NCBI RefSeq assembly: GCF_010378095.1
Contig: NZ_WNJL01000036.1
Location: 1-7,507, forward strand
Length of the DNA: 7,507 nt
Direction of reading: 5' to 3'
From: Acidithiobacillus ferrianus
GTDB taxonomy: Bacteria; Pseudomonadota; Gammaproteobacteria; Acidithiobacillales; Acidithiobacillaceae
This document shows positions 1-5,471 of the stretch, in pieces (within the stretch, counting starts at the first letter, position 1; every line of letters begins with the position of its first letter). The translations under genes and the position numbers were made by a program. The notes beneath the pieces were generated by a model. That model was not told the DNA's origin. It saw nothing but the letters and a program-made list of their open reading frames with translations, and searched no databases.

Positions 1-488
1 GGACATGGACTTGCAAGCCTTCTTTGACCGGGTCAACCATGACCGGCTGATGGCGCGACTGAAGAGCCGTACGCGAGGCAACACCATTGGCGTTATCGTG
101 GCAGAGCTGAGGAAAGCCCTGCTTGGTTGGAAAGCGTACTTCGGCATCGCCGAGGTGCTGAGCCCTCTGCGCGATATCGACAAGTGGGTACGACGCAAGT
201 TACGTTGCTATCTCTGGAAACAATGGGGATCGGCCGGTTACCGGCAACTGCGCAAGCGTGGCGTGTCTGTGCGCGAAGCGTGGAATACCAGTAAGTCGGC
301 TCACGGTCCATGGCGGCTGTCGAAGACACCGGCGCTGACCATTGCATTACCATTGGCCTTCTTCAAGAACCTGGGAGTGCCGAGCCTTGCGGCCCGGTAA
401 GCATTCAATTCATCGAACCGCCGGATACGTGACCCGTATGTCCGGTGGTGTGGGAGGGGGGAGCCGTGAGGCTTCTCCCTATCCCGAT
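1..488 (+). mobile_element. Group II intron copy A, 3' portion (left end outside window)
   Basis: This is the 3' part of a group II intron. It holds a decayed reverse transcriptase reading frame followed by RNA domains V and VI. Domain V spans about 416-450: a lower helix (ACCGCCGG with CCGGTGGT), a two-base bulge, a five-pair upper helix (ATACG with CGTAT) and a small loop. The G420-T446 wobble sits in the middle of a CGC triad (419-421), a feature I associate with group IIC introns. Domain VI (about 451-486) is a G-rich/C-rich hairpin with an unpaired A481 eight bases from the end, the expected branch point. The intron ends CCCGAT at 488. This boundary is supported because the next bases, TATAT, complete a core box complementary to ATATAAC at 2222-2228. 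The 5' half lies outside the window. Confidence 0.93.
2..400 (+). pseudogene. Group II intron reverse transcriptase/maturase fragment, internally deleted
   Basis: The frame is open at the left edge, so the ATG at position 5 is internal and not a true start. Numbered from that ATG, residues 1-15 (MDLQAFFDRVNHDRL) are reverse transcriptase motif A with its catalytic Asp. At about residue 22 the sequence jumps directly into the maturase domain X (GWKAYFGIAEVL, then WVRRKLRCYLWKQWG at about 61-75). The C-terminal tail SAHGPWRLSKTPALTIALP is at about 98-116. The region that should carry the YADD catalytic motif and the thumb is missing, roughly 200 residues by comparison with normal family length. 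The deletion keeps the reading frame. No HNH endonuclease domain follows domain X. The product cannot be an active polymerase. Confidence 0.9.
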
Positions 489-512
489 TATATTTACTAG
501 GGAGCGTCACGG

Positions 513-2219
513 TTGAAGTGGTATGAATTTGGCAATGGCCCGCTCAGGGCTCTTAAGGTGCTTTTGGAATCCCCTCTGGACTTCGACCCAGTTGATTACA
601 TTGATAGGACTTTTGGTTCAAATGTGGGTGAAGTTGATCCAAATACGTTACACCTTGCTCATTTTTACAACGATGTAAGGAAAGGACTGTTCCCGAAAAT
701 TAGCGCTGTTTCATTTTTTTTAGCCAATAGTTTAAATGTCGATATCAATAATCATAGAACCGCTGCTTTACCCTTGTCCCACGAGCTATCTAAAGACGTA
801 AATATTTCTGGCAAGGTTTCCGAATCATTGCTAGTTAAAACCTGTGATTCGGTTAATATGCAAATCGATAGGCTTTTGGAGTCTTTTGGTGTTGATGGTT
901 GCTCGGGGAAAACGCTTAGGAGCGAGTTGAACGACTTTATATCATTTTATTTTTTTAGTGAAGCTTTGTTCTTCGTGCTTGTAGGGATGGCAGTAGTGGA
1001 ATTCGATGATGACCGGATCATTGTAAAGCCGGAAAGTCAGGAAAGGGTTAAAGAATTACACAGAAAGTGGTTTGCCAATTACTGGGAACAATTAAGCTCA
1101 ATGGCAAGTATTGCGTACTTTGATTTGCTTCCAAAGGGTGCTGATAAAGATAAAAATTTCAACCAGATAATATCTCTTTTTGGCCAGGGGCTTAGAGATA
1201 AAATATTCTCAATACCGGCTGATGAGCTTCCTGGCAAGTTAAATCGTTTAGAAAGTGTTCAATGGATAAGCAAGATATGCAACCTCGCAGCCTTGTGTAT
1301 GTGGTGCCAGCTAAAGAACAATATGAATTGTGCTCCATATGAGCTTATAGAAAAACTTGGGATAAGTGGTAGTGATATCGATCAGCTAATGTCCTTGGTT
1401 AAAAAGCGATCCCAGCCAGACAGAGTATTTTCCAAAAACGCTAAAGGGGTGAAGATAGAAAACTCAAGCATTACTAATCAGCTAAGAATTATCATTAATG
1501 ATATAGCAAATCTTATATCTGAAAATAAATTAAACCAATTACTTGGTAACTTCTTCGAAAAAGAATACGTTTCTGAATATTTCTTGCGCGACGAGTTGCG
1601 TGACAAGTATAAAGTTCATCCAGGTATATTAGCGCACGAAATCGAAGGTAATGACTTTAAGCCAGATGTTGACTTTATTCTAGAAGATTCGCGTAGAAAT
1701 GTATTTTATTTTATCCAGGTCAAGTATCTGCGTATTGGCGGCAAAGCGTATATATCAGGTGACTTGGAGCACCTAGTATCTGGAAAGCTATCGAAGGGAA
1801 TAAGCCAGCTAGTTGACGCAGAAAAGGCAATGAATTGTGGGAAGCTATGGAAGCCGCTGAACAAAAGAGGGTTGCATAATTGCAATAAAGATAATTCATT
1901 TTTTCTGCTAATCCATAATGTCAGCAATTTTGATTTTTGTGTCTGGCCTTCTGGGATCGTTTCATATGAATGGAATAGCGTCCGTAACTTGTTCAAGGAT
2001 GGGGAAATTAATTTCGGGCATAGCAAATCTTCCCCCAGTCATTGGAAGCATAATCAACCTTTGCCAGTTGAGCGACCAGATGACCTTATAAATTTTCTGA
2101 TGAATAATGGTCCAGCAGCTCAGCGGGGGGGTGCCAGCTCTTTGTTTGAAACGGACAATGTGGTGGTAAGAACAAGATTCGGAAATACGGATTTTTTGTG
2201 TTATGGCATGGGCTTGTAG
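513..2219 (+). CDS. Unknown 568-residue protein with a possible C-terminal PD-(D/E)xK-type nuclease motif
   Basis: I do not recognise the family. The TTG start at 513 is chosen because AGGGAG at 499-504 lies eight bases upstream and no in-frame ATG occurs for over 100 codons. The protein looks soluble and largely helical, with a hydrophobic stretch at about 143-163 (FISFYFFSEALFFVLVGMAV) that may be core or a single membrane segment. Residues 384-404 hold P384-D385, D387, then a hydrophobic strand ending I-Q-V-K (401-404), followed by a helix with GISQLVDAEK (429-438). This order (Asp, then QxK on a strand, then a Gln-bearing helix) resembles PD-(D/E)xK restriction-type nucleases of the QxK kind; E376 or E350/E351/E355 could supply the first acid. 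The gene is clearly more AT-rich than its neighbours, suggesting a foreign source. A large single-gene cassette with a nuclease-like motif could be antiviral, but that is inference. It has no visible promoter between intron A and its start. Confidence 0.85.
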   Translation: MKWYEFGNGPLRALKVLLESPLDFDPVDYIDRTFGSNVGEVDPNTLHLAHFYNDVRKGLFPKISAVSFFLANSLNVDINNHRTAALPLSHELSKDVNISGKVSESLLVKTCDSVNMQIDRLLESFGVDGCSGKTLRSELNDFISFYFFSEALFFVLVGMAVVEFDDDRIIVKPESQERVKELHRKWFANYWEQLSSMASIAYFDLLPKGADKDKNFNQIISLFGQGLRDKIFSIPADELPGKLNRLESVQWISKICNLAALCMWCQLKNNMNCAPYELIEKLGISGSDIDQLMSLVKKRSQPDRVFSKNAKGVKIENSSITNQLRIIINDIANLISENKLNQLLGNFFEKEYVSEYFLRDELRDKYKVHPGILAHEIEGNDFKPDVDFILEDSRRNVFYFIQVKYLRIGGKAYISGDLEHLVSGKLSKGISQLVDAEKAMNCGKLWKPLNKRGLHNCNKDNSFFLLIHNVSNFDFCVWPSGIVSYEWNSVRNLFKDGEINFGHSKSSPSHWKHNQPLPVERPDDLINFLMNNGPAAQRGGASSLFETDNVVVRTRFGNTDFLCYGMGL

Positions 2220-2221
2220 AA

Positions 2222-2274
2222 ATATAACCAGGCGCTCCAGCCGACCGCTAAAAGCGGCGGCTGAGCTTCGACGT
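2222..2274 (+). other. attC site 1, split by intron B
   Basis: The left box is ATATAAC (2222-2228). The left arm GCTCCAGCCGACCGC pairs with the right arm GCGGCGGCTGAGC around a TAAAA loop. The left arm has one extra C, the asymmetry that marks attC polarity and shows the array runs left to right. The right box stops at ACGT (2271-2274), where intron B begins; its remaining bases (TAGCC) lie after the intron at 3162. Confidence 0.88.
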
Positions 2275-3161
2275 GTGCGCCGGGCATGGCGCGTTACTTC
2301 ATAGGTGCGAGTCCTATGGCCAGGTTTACGCAGAGCCGAAGGCAAGGAGAAGGGCAAGGACGTCGTCGCGAGGCGGGGTCTGAAGGGAGTCCAATCCGAA
2401 ATTGCGGGGCGATGAACAAAAACCGGATATGAGGCTGAGGCGTGATGCACCCGGGACGAGCGGGCACGTGACCGCGAAGTCCTCCATCTGCGCTTGGGGT
2501 GTATTTTGTAAATCCGGCGTCTACGCAAGGAAGGTAACGCGTCTTACCCCGGGAGGTCTCCCCGGTGCTTCAAGAGATCGAAGCTGGGCGCCTGGAAACG
2601 GGCGCTGAAAACCGTGGAGAAGTCAGCAGAAGGCATAGTAGGCGGCGCCCCCGCCGAAGGCTGGAACGATGGAAGAGGGGAAGGACCATGACGAAGAGCA
2701 ACGGGAACGCATCAGACCCCCAGTGCAAGCTGGCAGCGGCTTTGCCGCCGGATGAACCCGAGGCTGGATCGTCAAGGCGACCCGAGTCGATTCCTCCCCG
2801 CACGTTGCTCGCCCAGGTCCTGGACCGGGAGAACCTGCGACGTGCCTTGAAGCAAGTGCGCCGGAACAAAGGCGCGCCGGGCATCGACGGCATGAGTGTC
2901 GATGAACTGCCCGAGTACCTCAAACAGCACTGGCCGGGCATCCGCGCCCAACAGTGCGCGAAGCGTGGAACACCAGCAAGTCGGCGCATGGGCCGTGGCG
3001 GCCGTCGAAGACGCCGGCATTGACTATTGCGTTACTTCAATAACTTGGGACTACCCAGCCTTGCGTCGCGGTAGGAATTCACTTCATCGAACCGCCGGAT
3101 ACGTGACCCGTATGTCCGGTGGTGTGGGAGGGGGGAGCCGTGAGGCTTCTCCCTATCCCGT
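2275..3161 (+). mobile_element. Group II intron copy B, both ends present, large internal deletion
   Basis: The 5' end GTGCGCC matches the group II GUGYG rule and follows exon ACGT. Bases 2275-2687 are the structured RNA of domains I to about III and hold no gene; they include the C/G-rich hairpin near 2549-2565. A GAGGCT/GAGGCG near-repeat (about 2430-2441) is a six-base insertion relative to copies C and D. The reverse transcriptase start follows at 2688, then a deletion, then its last codons, domain V (about 3090-3124) and domain VI with branch-point A3155. The 3' end reads CCCGT before exon TAGCC, whereas copies A and C end CCCGAT, so one terminal A seems lost. At 887 bases it is far shorter than a full intron of this type, which should approach 2 kb. 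Confidence 0.92.
2688..3074 (+). pseudogene. Group II intron reverse transcriptase remnant (N-terminus fused to C-terminal scraps)
   Basis: The ATG at 2688 follows GGGGAAGGACC. Residues 1 to about 86 are a normal N-terminal part, with the RT0 signature NLRRALKQVRRNKGAPGIDGMSV and then LPEYLKQHWPGIR. At about 2953 the sequence jumps to the C-terminal coding region (GCGCGAAGCGTGG, equivalent to REAWNTSKSAHGPW in copy A), out of frame, so the first frame runs to a spurious stop at 3023. In the C-terminal frame a further deletion of about 8 bases shifts the tail: it reads LTIALLQ then a stop, and YFNNLGLPSLASR ends at 3074 in yet another phase. The palm, catalytic Asp residues and maturase domain are gone, so the gene is dead. 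Confidence 0.9.
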
Positions 3162-3556
3162 TAGCCCGCAGAAAGCGCGACTGCGATGCCTGGAAACGCC
3201 CGTAACAACTTACCGTCCATCGTTACAAGCTTCGTGCCCAATTTCATCGCTAGTGCGACAAACTCGCAGTCATATGCTGAACATTCGCTATCCCGCACCA
3301 GTTCCAAGACACTGAGCGAGTCCACTTCGTATTCGGCTCCAGCGAGCAAATCTTCTGCCTCACACTGGAGGCTATGCGCTTGCTGGAACGTCAGGCTTCC
3401 GCGTCTAAGGTACCCAGCCAGGATGTTTCGAAATTCACTTCGCCAAAGAACCGGCGCAGCCCAATTTGGGTCGTGTTCGAGCAGGGCTTCTGCGACCGAG
3501 GTGTACTCGCCAGGCAGATACAAATACGCCAGCACATTCGAGTCCACGACAATCAT
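3161..3556 (-). CDS. VapC-like PIN-domain ribonuclease toxin
   Basis: This 131-residue protein has the length and motif set of a VapC-type PIN-domain RNase, the toxin of a type II TA module. Such toxins cut RNA (often tRNA or rRNA) with Mg2+ held by conserved acids. Visible acids are D5 (MIVVDSNVLAYLYLPGE), E41 (WRSEFRN), D96 (SAYDCEFVALA) and D114 (TMDGKLL), so the active site looks complete. The start overlaps the stop of the upstream antitoxin by four bases, giving coupled translation. The last base of the stop codon TAA reaches the core site next to intron B (TTA at 3161-3163 on the plus strand), so the gene ends exactly at the cassette edge. The specific target cannot be read from sequence. 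Confidence 0.93.
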   Translation of the reverse strand: MIVVDSNVLAYLYLPGEYTSVAEALLEHDPNWAAPVLWRSEFRNILAGYLRRGSLTFQQAHSLQCEAEDLLAGAEYEVDSLSVLELVRDSECSAYDCEFVALAMKLGTKLVTMDGKLLRAFPGIAVALSAG

Positions 3557-3798
3557 GGACGTCCCTGTTTTTTCAGGGTGTCAATGTCGCGCGCTCGAAA
3601 CTTCGTTGTGCTCAACCCCGCCCTTAGCTGGCGCGCACGCGCAAGCCGTTCGCTGGGAGCTATCTTGGTCGGCGTAAGCACGGTCTCAAGGCACACGATC
3701 GCCTCACTGTTGAGGCTGCGACGGTGCGCTTCCGCTGCAACCTTCAGGCGTTCATACACCTCATCCGGAATGTTCTTCAACGTCAGCGTTGTAGGCAT
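3553..3798 (-). CDS. FitA/VapB-like ribbon-helix-helix antitoxin
   Basis: This 81-residue protein opens with MPTTLTLKNIPDEVYERL and continues with AAEAHRRSLNSEAI, the ribbon-helix-helix DNA-binding pattern of FitA/VapB-type antitoxins. The C-terminal tail (about 45-81) should wrap the toxin. The start at 3798 is preferred over an upstream in-frame ATG at 3825 because GGAG lies about seven bases before it and family members begin at this MPTTLTL strand. It is cotranscribed with, and overlaps, the PIN-domain toxin. Autorepression is expected through the inverted repeat just upstream. Confidence 0.9.
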   Translation of the reverse strand: MPTTLTLKNIPDEVYERLKVAAEAHRRSLNSEAIVCLETVLTPTKIAPSERLARARQLRAGLSTTKFRARDIDTLKKQGRP

Positions 3799-3808
3799 AG
3801 CTTTCTCC

Positions 3809-3832
3809 AACCATAATGGCACCATAACGGTT
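3809..3832. promoter_or_regulatory. Inverted-repeat operator between promoter and antitoxin start
   Basis: AACCATAATGG (3809-3819) and CCATAACGGTT (3822-3832) form an inverted repeat, 9 of 11 positions matching, with a two-base gap. The halves also contain CCATAATGG and CCATAACGG as near direct repeats. It overlaps the predicted transcription start, as expected for repression by the ribbon-helix-helix antitoxin. Confidence 0.65.
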
Positions 3833-3834
3833 CC

Positions 3835-3863
3835 ACTATACAGTCTGCCGCGCAGCTTGCCAA
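3835..3863 (-). promoter_or_regulatory. Sigma-70-type promoter of the vapBC-like pair
   Basis: On the reverse strand, TTGGCA (3863-3858) and TATAGT (3840-3835) are separated by exactly 17 bases. Each differs from the sigma-70 consensus by one base. Transcription would start near 3828, about 30 bases ahead of the antitoxin ATG. Confidence 0.8.
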
Positions 3864-3870
3864 TCTGCGA

Positions 3871-3934
3871 ACTAAACCGGTGTTGCAGGGAACGCTGCGC
3901 GATAAAGCCGCGCCGCGCCCATGAACTTGAACGT
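3871..3934 (+). other. attC site 2, split by intron C
   Basis: The left box is ACTAAAC (3871-3877), a weak fit to the core. The arm GTTGCAGGG pairs with CCCATGAAC, allowing one extra base on each side, around a GC-rich centre. The right box is cut after ACGT (3931-3934); its remainder, TGGGT, lies at 4302 after intron C and completes GTTGGGT. Confidence 0.65.
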
Positions 3935-4301
3935 GTGTGCGGGCATGGCGCGTTACTTCATAGGCGAGTCCTATGGCCAGGTATACAAGGAAGTCCAATC
4001 CGAAATTGCGAGGCGATGAACAAAAACCGGATATGAGGCGTGATGCACCCGGGACGAGCGGGCACGTGACCGCGAACTCCTCCATCTGCGCTTGGGGTAC
4101 ACCAACAAGTCGGCGCATGAGCCGTGGCGGCTGTCGAAGACACCGGCGCTGACCATGCATTACCATTGGCCTTCTTCAAGAACCTGGGAGTGCCGAGCCT
4201 TGCGGCCCGGTAAGCATTCAATTCATCGAACCGCCGGATACGTGATCCGTGCGTCCGGTGGTGTGGGAGGGAGGGGCCGTGAGGCTTCTTCCTATCCCGA
4301 T
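3935..4301 (+). mobile_element. Group II intron copy C, 367-base relic with both ends
   Basis: The 5' end is GTGTGCGGGC, close to GTGCGCCGGGC in copies B and D. Domain I has lost about 55 bases just after GGTATAC (about 3986), compared with B and D. At about 4098 it jumps to the last coding bases of the reverse transcriptase (equivalent to NTSKSAHGPW in copy A), which then lose one T (ATGCATT against ATTGCATT) and cannot be translated in frame. Domain V (about 4229-4263) and domain VI, ending CCCGAT at 4301, are retained. The last 200 bases are nearly identical to copy A, except for G/A changes around 4247-4276. No coding capacity remains. Splicing is doubtful because part of domain I and all of domains II-IV are missing. 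Confidence 0.9.
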
Positions 4302-4314
4302 TGGGTCTGCCACC

Positions 4315-4344
4315 TTTACCTTAACGTTGGCCTTGATTTATATT
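4315..4344 (+). promoter_or_regulatory. Possible promoter placing the transcript start at the antitoxin ATG
   Basis: TTTACC (4315-4320) and TATATT (4339-4344) are 18 bases apart. The -10 box ends seven bases before the ATG at 4351, so transcription would begin at or next to the start codon. No ribosome binding site is present. This suggests a leaderless message, though the -35 box is weak. Confidence 0.45.
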
Positions 4345-4350
4345 ACGTCC

Positions 4351-4581
4351 ATGCCTACCCCCACTGCCACTATTGAATACATGAAGTTGTCCGTTTCCGA
4401 GCGCATCCAACTCGTTGAGGACATATGGGATAGCATTGCTGCAGAGGCACCTGATACCGTTGAATTGTCACAAGCTCAAAAAGATGAGTTGCATCGTCGC
4501 GTTGCTGCGCATCGTGCTGACCCTTCCACCGCCATCCCGTGGGAACAGGTTCGATCCAAATTATTTCCGAATAAACCCTGA
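4351..4581 (+). CDS. Addiction-module antitoxin, PF09720 (Unstab_antitox)-like
   Basis: This 76-residue protein carries the pattern of the short 'putative addiction module component' family: an N-terminal helix YMKLSVSERIQLVEDIWDSI (10-29) and an acidic middle. The C-terminal part is LSQAQKDELHRRVAAHRADP (37-56) followed by the typical IPWEQVRSKLF (59-69). These proteins are unstable partners of RelE/ParE-type toxins. The ATG at 4351 gives the usual length; the ATG at 4381 would give a 66-residue form. Neither has a Shine-Dalgarno site. The stop overlaps the next ATG (TGATG), so the toxin is translationally coupled. The toxin is broken, leaving this antitoxin apparently orphaned. Confidence 0.85.
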   Translation: MPTPTATIEYMKLSVSERIQLVEDIWDSIAAEAPDTVELSQAQKDELHRRVAAHRADPSTAIPWEQVRSKLFPNKP

Positions 4582-4874
4582 TGTTGGTCGTGCTCCGTCC
4601 AGAGGCAGAGCATGAGCTTCTGGAAGCGCAGATTTGATATGAATCAAAAGCGCTGGGGCTTGGTTTTGAGTTCGGCCGTGCCGCTGACGCGGCAGTTGCG
4701 TCTGCGCTTCGTAATCCCTTCGGGCATTTGCGTATCGAAGAAGAGTTCCGGCGTGTGTTATTCCGCAAATTTCCCTACATGCTAATCTATCTGCCAAGTC
4801 CGGATGAGTTGCTGGTAGTTTCATTCTTTCATCAGCACCGTGAGCCTGGTGTTTGGATGGAGCGGTTTAGCTGA
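4581..4874 (+). pseudogene. RelE/ParE-type toxin interrupted by an in-frame TGA
   Basis: Read from the ATG that overlaps the antitoxin stop, the frame gives MLVVLRPEAEHELLEAQI, a TGA at 4635-4637, then YESKALGLGFEFGRA and on to FFHQHREPGVWMERFS, ending at 4874 (97 residues in all). The family normally has WYE at this point, so the stop looks like a single TGG to TGA change. The rest is undamaged: the core strands RIEEEFRRVLFRKFPYMLIYL and DELLVVSFFHQHREP (about 59-92) are typical of RelE/ParE toxins (ribonuclease or gyrase inhibitors). No in-frame ATG directly follows the stop, so restart is unlikely. With one clean lesion the loss seems recent. A sequencing error or strain variant is the alternative. 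Confidence 0.85.
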
Positions 4875-4877
4875 CAC

Positions 4878-4892
4878 CGGGGGACTACCCCG
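4878..4892 (+). other. Small GC hairpin after the broken toxin
   Basis: CGGGG and CCCCG pair around GACTA, directly after the toxin stop. There is no T tract, so it is a poor intrinsic terminator, and there are no attC core boxes. It may be a weak pause or mRNA-stabilising element, or chance. Confidence 0.3.
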
Positions 4893-4912
4893 ATTAGAAG
4901 CTACTTCAGCAC

Positions 4913-4941
4913 TTGAAACCGACCCAATAATGGTATATTTT
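4913..4941 (+). promoter_or_regulatory. Probable promoter of the brnTA-like pair
   Basis: TTGAAA (4913-4918) is 17 bases from TATTTT (4936-4941); TATATT at 4934 is an alternative -10. Transcription would start within a base or two of the brnT-like ATG at 4949, which has no Shine-Dalgarno site, so the message is probably leaderless. Confidence 0.55.
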
Positions 4942-4950
4942 TTATACCAT
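4930..4950. promoter_or_regulatory. Perfect inverted-repeat operator over the -10 box and start codon
   Basis: ATGGTATA (4930-4937) is repeated in inverse as TATACCAT (4943-4950) around five T bases, a perfect 8-base dyad. It covers the -10 box and the first two bases of the ATG, ideal for repression by the BrnA-like ribbon-helix-helix antitoxin, alone or with its toxin. Confidence 0.75.
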
Positions 4951-5212
4951 GCTCACCTTCGAATTTGACGAGCCCAAGAGTCAGGCAAACTTTTCCAAGC
5001 ACGGCATCAACTTTATTGATGCGCAGCTTTTATGGAATGACCCAAGGCTATTAGAAATCCCGGCAAAAACAGAAGATGAGCCCCGATATCTGGTGATAGG
5101 ACTTATCAACGGGAAACACTGGTCAGCCGTCGTCACCTACAGGGGTGCAAATATTCGACTTATTTCTGTTCGTCGATCACGAACCGAGGAGGCAGCACTA
5201 TATGAAAGCTAA
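4949..5212 (+). CDS. brnT: BrnT-like ribonuclease toxin (DUF497)
   Basis: This 87-residue protein has the complete layout of BrnT toxins, small RelE-fold ribonucleases that stop translation. It opens with FEFDEPKSQANFSKHGINF (4-22; FDxxKxxxNxxKHGI is the family signature). It continues with the acidic LLWNDPRLLEIPA, then RYLVIGLINGKHWSAVVTYRG (46-66) and IRLISVRRSRTEEAALYE (69-86), which carries the catalytic-region Arg residues. Length matches the family. The gene comes first in the operon, toxin before antitoxin, which is the rule for brnTA, and overlaps the antitoxin by 11 bases. The start lies inside the operator palindrome and lacks a ribosome binding site. Confidence 0.92.
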   Translation: MLTFEFDEPKSQANFSKHGINFIDAQLLWNDPRLLEIPAKTEDEPRYLVIGLINGKHWSAVVTYRGANIRLISVRRSRTEEAALYES

Positions 5213-5471
5213 AACGTTCGATAAACAGTTTGATGAGGGTGTTGACATTACTGCTGCTCTAGAGCTATCCAGAGCGAAACGCGTGTTGCAGGAGCAAAAG
5301 CGCGTTAATGTCGATTTTCCCACATGGATGATTGAATCATTAGATCGAGAAGCAGGAAAGCTCGGCATTACCCGGCAATCCATTATTAAGGTGTGGCTCG
5401 CTGAACGCCTTGAAGCGTCTGCTTCTAACACTACGTTCCAGCGGACGCACCACGATGCGGCGCTCCGCTGA
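5202..5471 (+). CDS. brnA: BrnA-like ribbon-helix-helix antitoxin with an attC-encoded tail
   Basis: This 89-residue protein starts at 5202, with AGGAGG (5187-5192) nine bases upstream, giving well-coupled translation after the toxin. The C-terminal half carries the BrnA DNA-binding pattern RVNVDFPTWMIESLDREA followed by LGITRQSIIKVWLAERLE. BrnA normally ends about there. Here the frame continues through the attC site, adding about 16 residues (from SNTTFQRTHHD to the end). The first part (KAKTFDKQFDEGVDITAALE) should contact BrnT. BrnA neutralises BrnT and represses the operon, most likely at the palindrome at 4930-4950. Confidence 0.9.
   Translation: MKAKTFDKQFDEGVDITAALELSRAKRVLQEQKRVNVDFPTWMIESLDREAGKLGITRQSIIKVWLAERLEASASNTTFQRTHHDAALR

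Larger units (their letters stand above)
489..2274 (+). mobile_element. Integron gene cassette 1 (568-residue protein plus attC)
   Basis: The cassette begins with TATAT, completing a GTTATAT core box with the GT that would end the exon before intron A. It ends in an attC whose first box, ATATAAC (2222-2228), is the exact reverse complement. This agreement between the two ends of one unit is what a circularised cassette should show, and it fixes both intron boundaries. It holds a single gene, starting 24 bases from the left end, as is typical. Intron A borders it on the left and intron B on the right, so neither flanking attC is intact in DNA. Confidence 0.85.
3162..3934 (-). mobile_element. 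Integron gene cassette 2, vapBC-like TA pair in reverse orientation
   Basis: It lies between introns B and C. The left core box would be GT (end of attC 1) plus TAGCC, giving GTTAGCC. The right attC box (ACTAAAC, 3871-3877) matches its complement poorly, so this cassette may have been altered after capture. Its two genes face against the array direction and use their own promoter, as TA cassettes often do. Confidence 0.72.

Noticed and set aside
1962..2528. 188-codon reverse-strand open frame
   Set aside because: It spans the end of the 568-residue gene, attC 1 and intron B domain I; its Arg/Ser-rich translation comes from structured RNA and resembles no protein.
3374..4036. 220-codon forward open frame
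   Set aside because: It lies antisense to the vapBC-like genes and continues into attC 2 and intron C; no start signal or family resemblance.
4878..4892. Possible attC or terminator between the two TA modules
   Set aside because: Only a five-pair hairpin with no core boxes and no T tract.
4921..4950. ACCCAAT followed by a palindrome as a degenerate attC
   Set aside because: ACCCAAT nearly complements GTTGGGT, but there is no right-hand GTTRRRY box and the palindrome is better explained as the brnTA operator.
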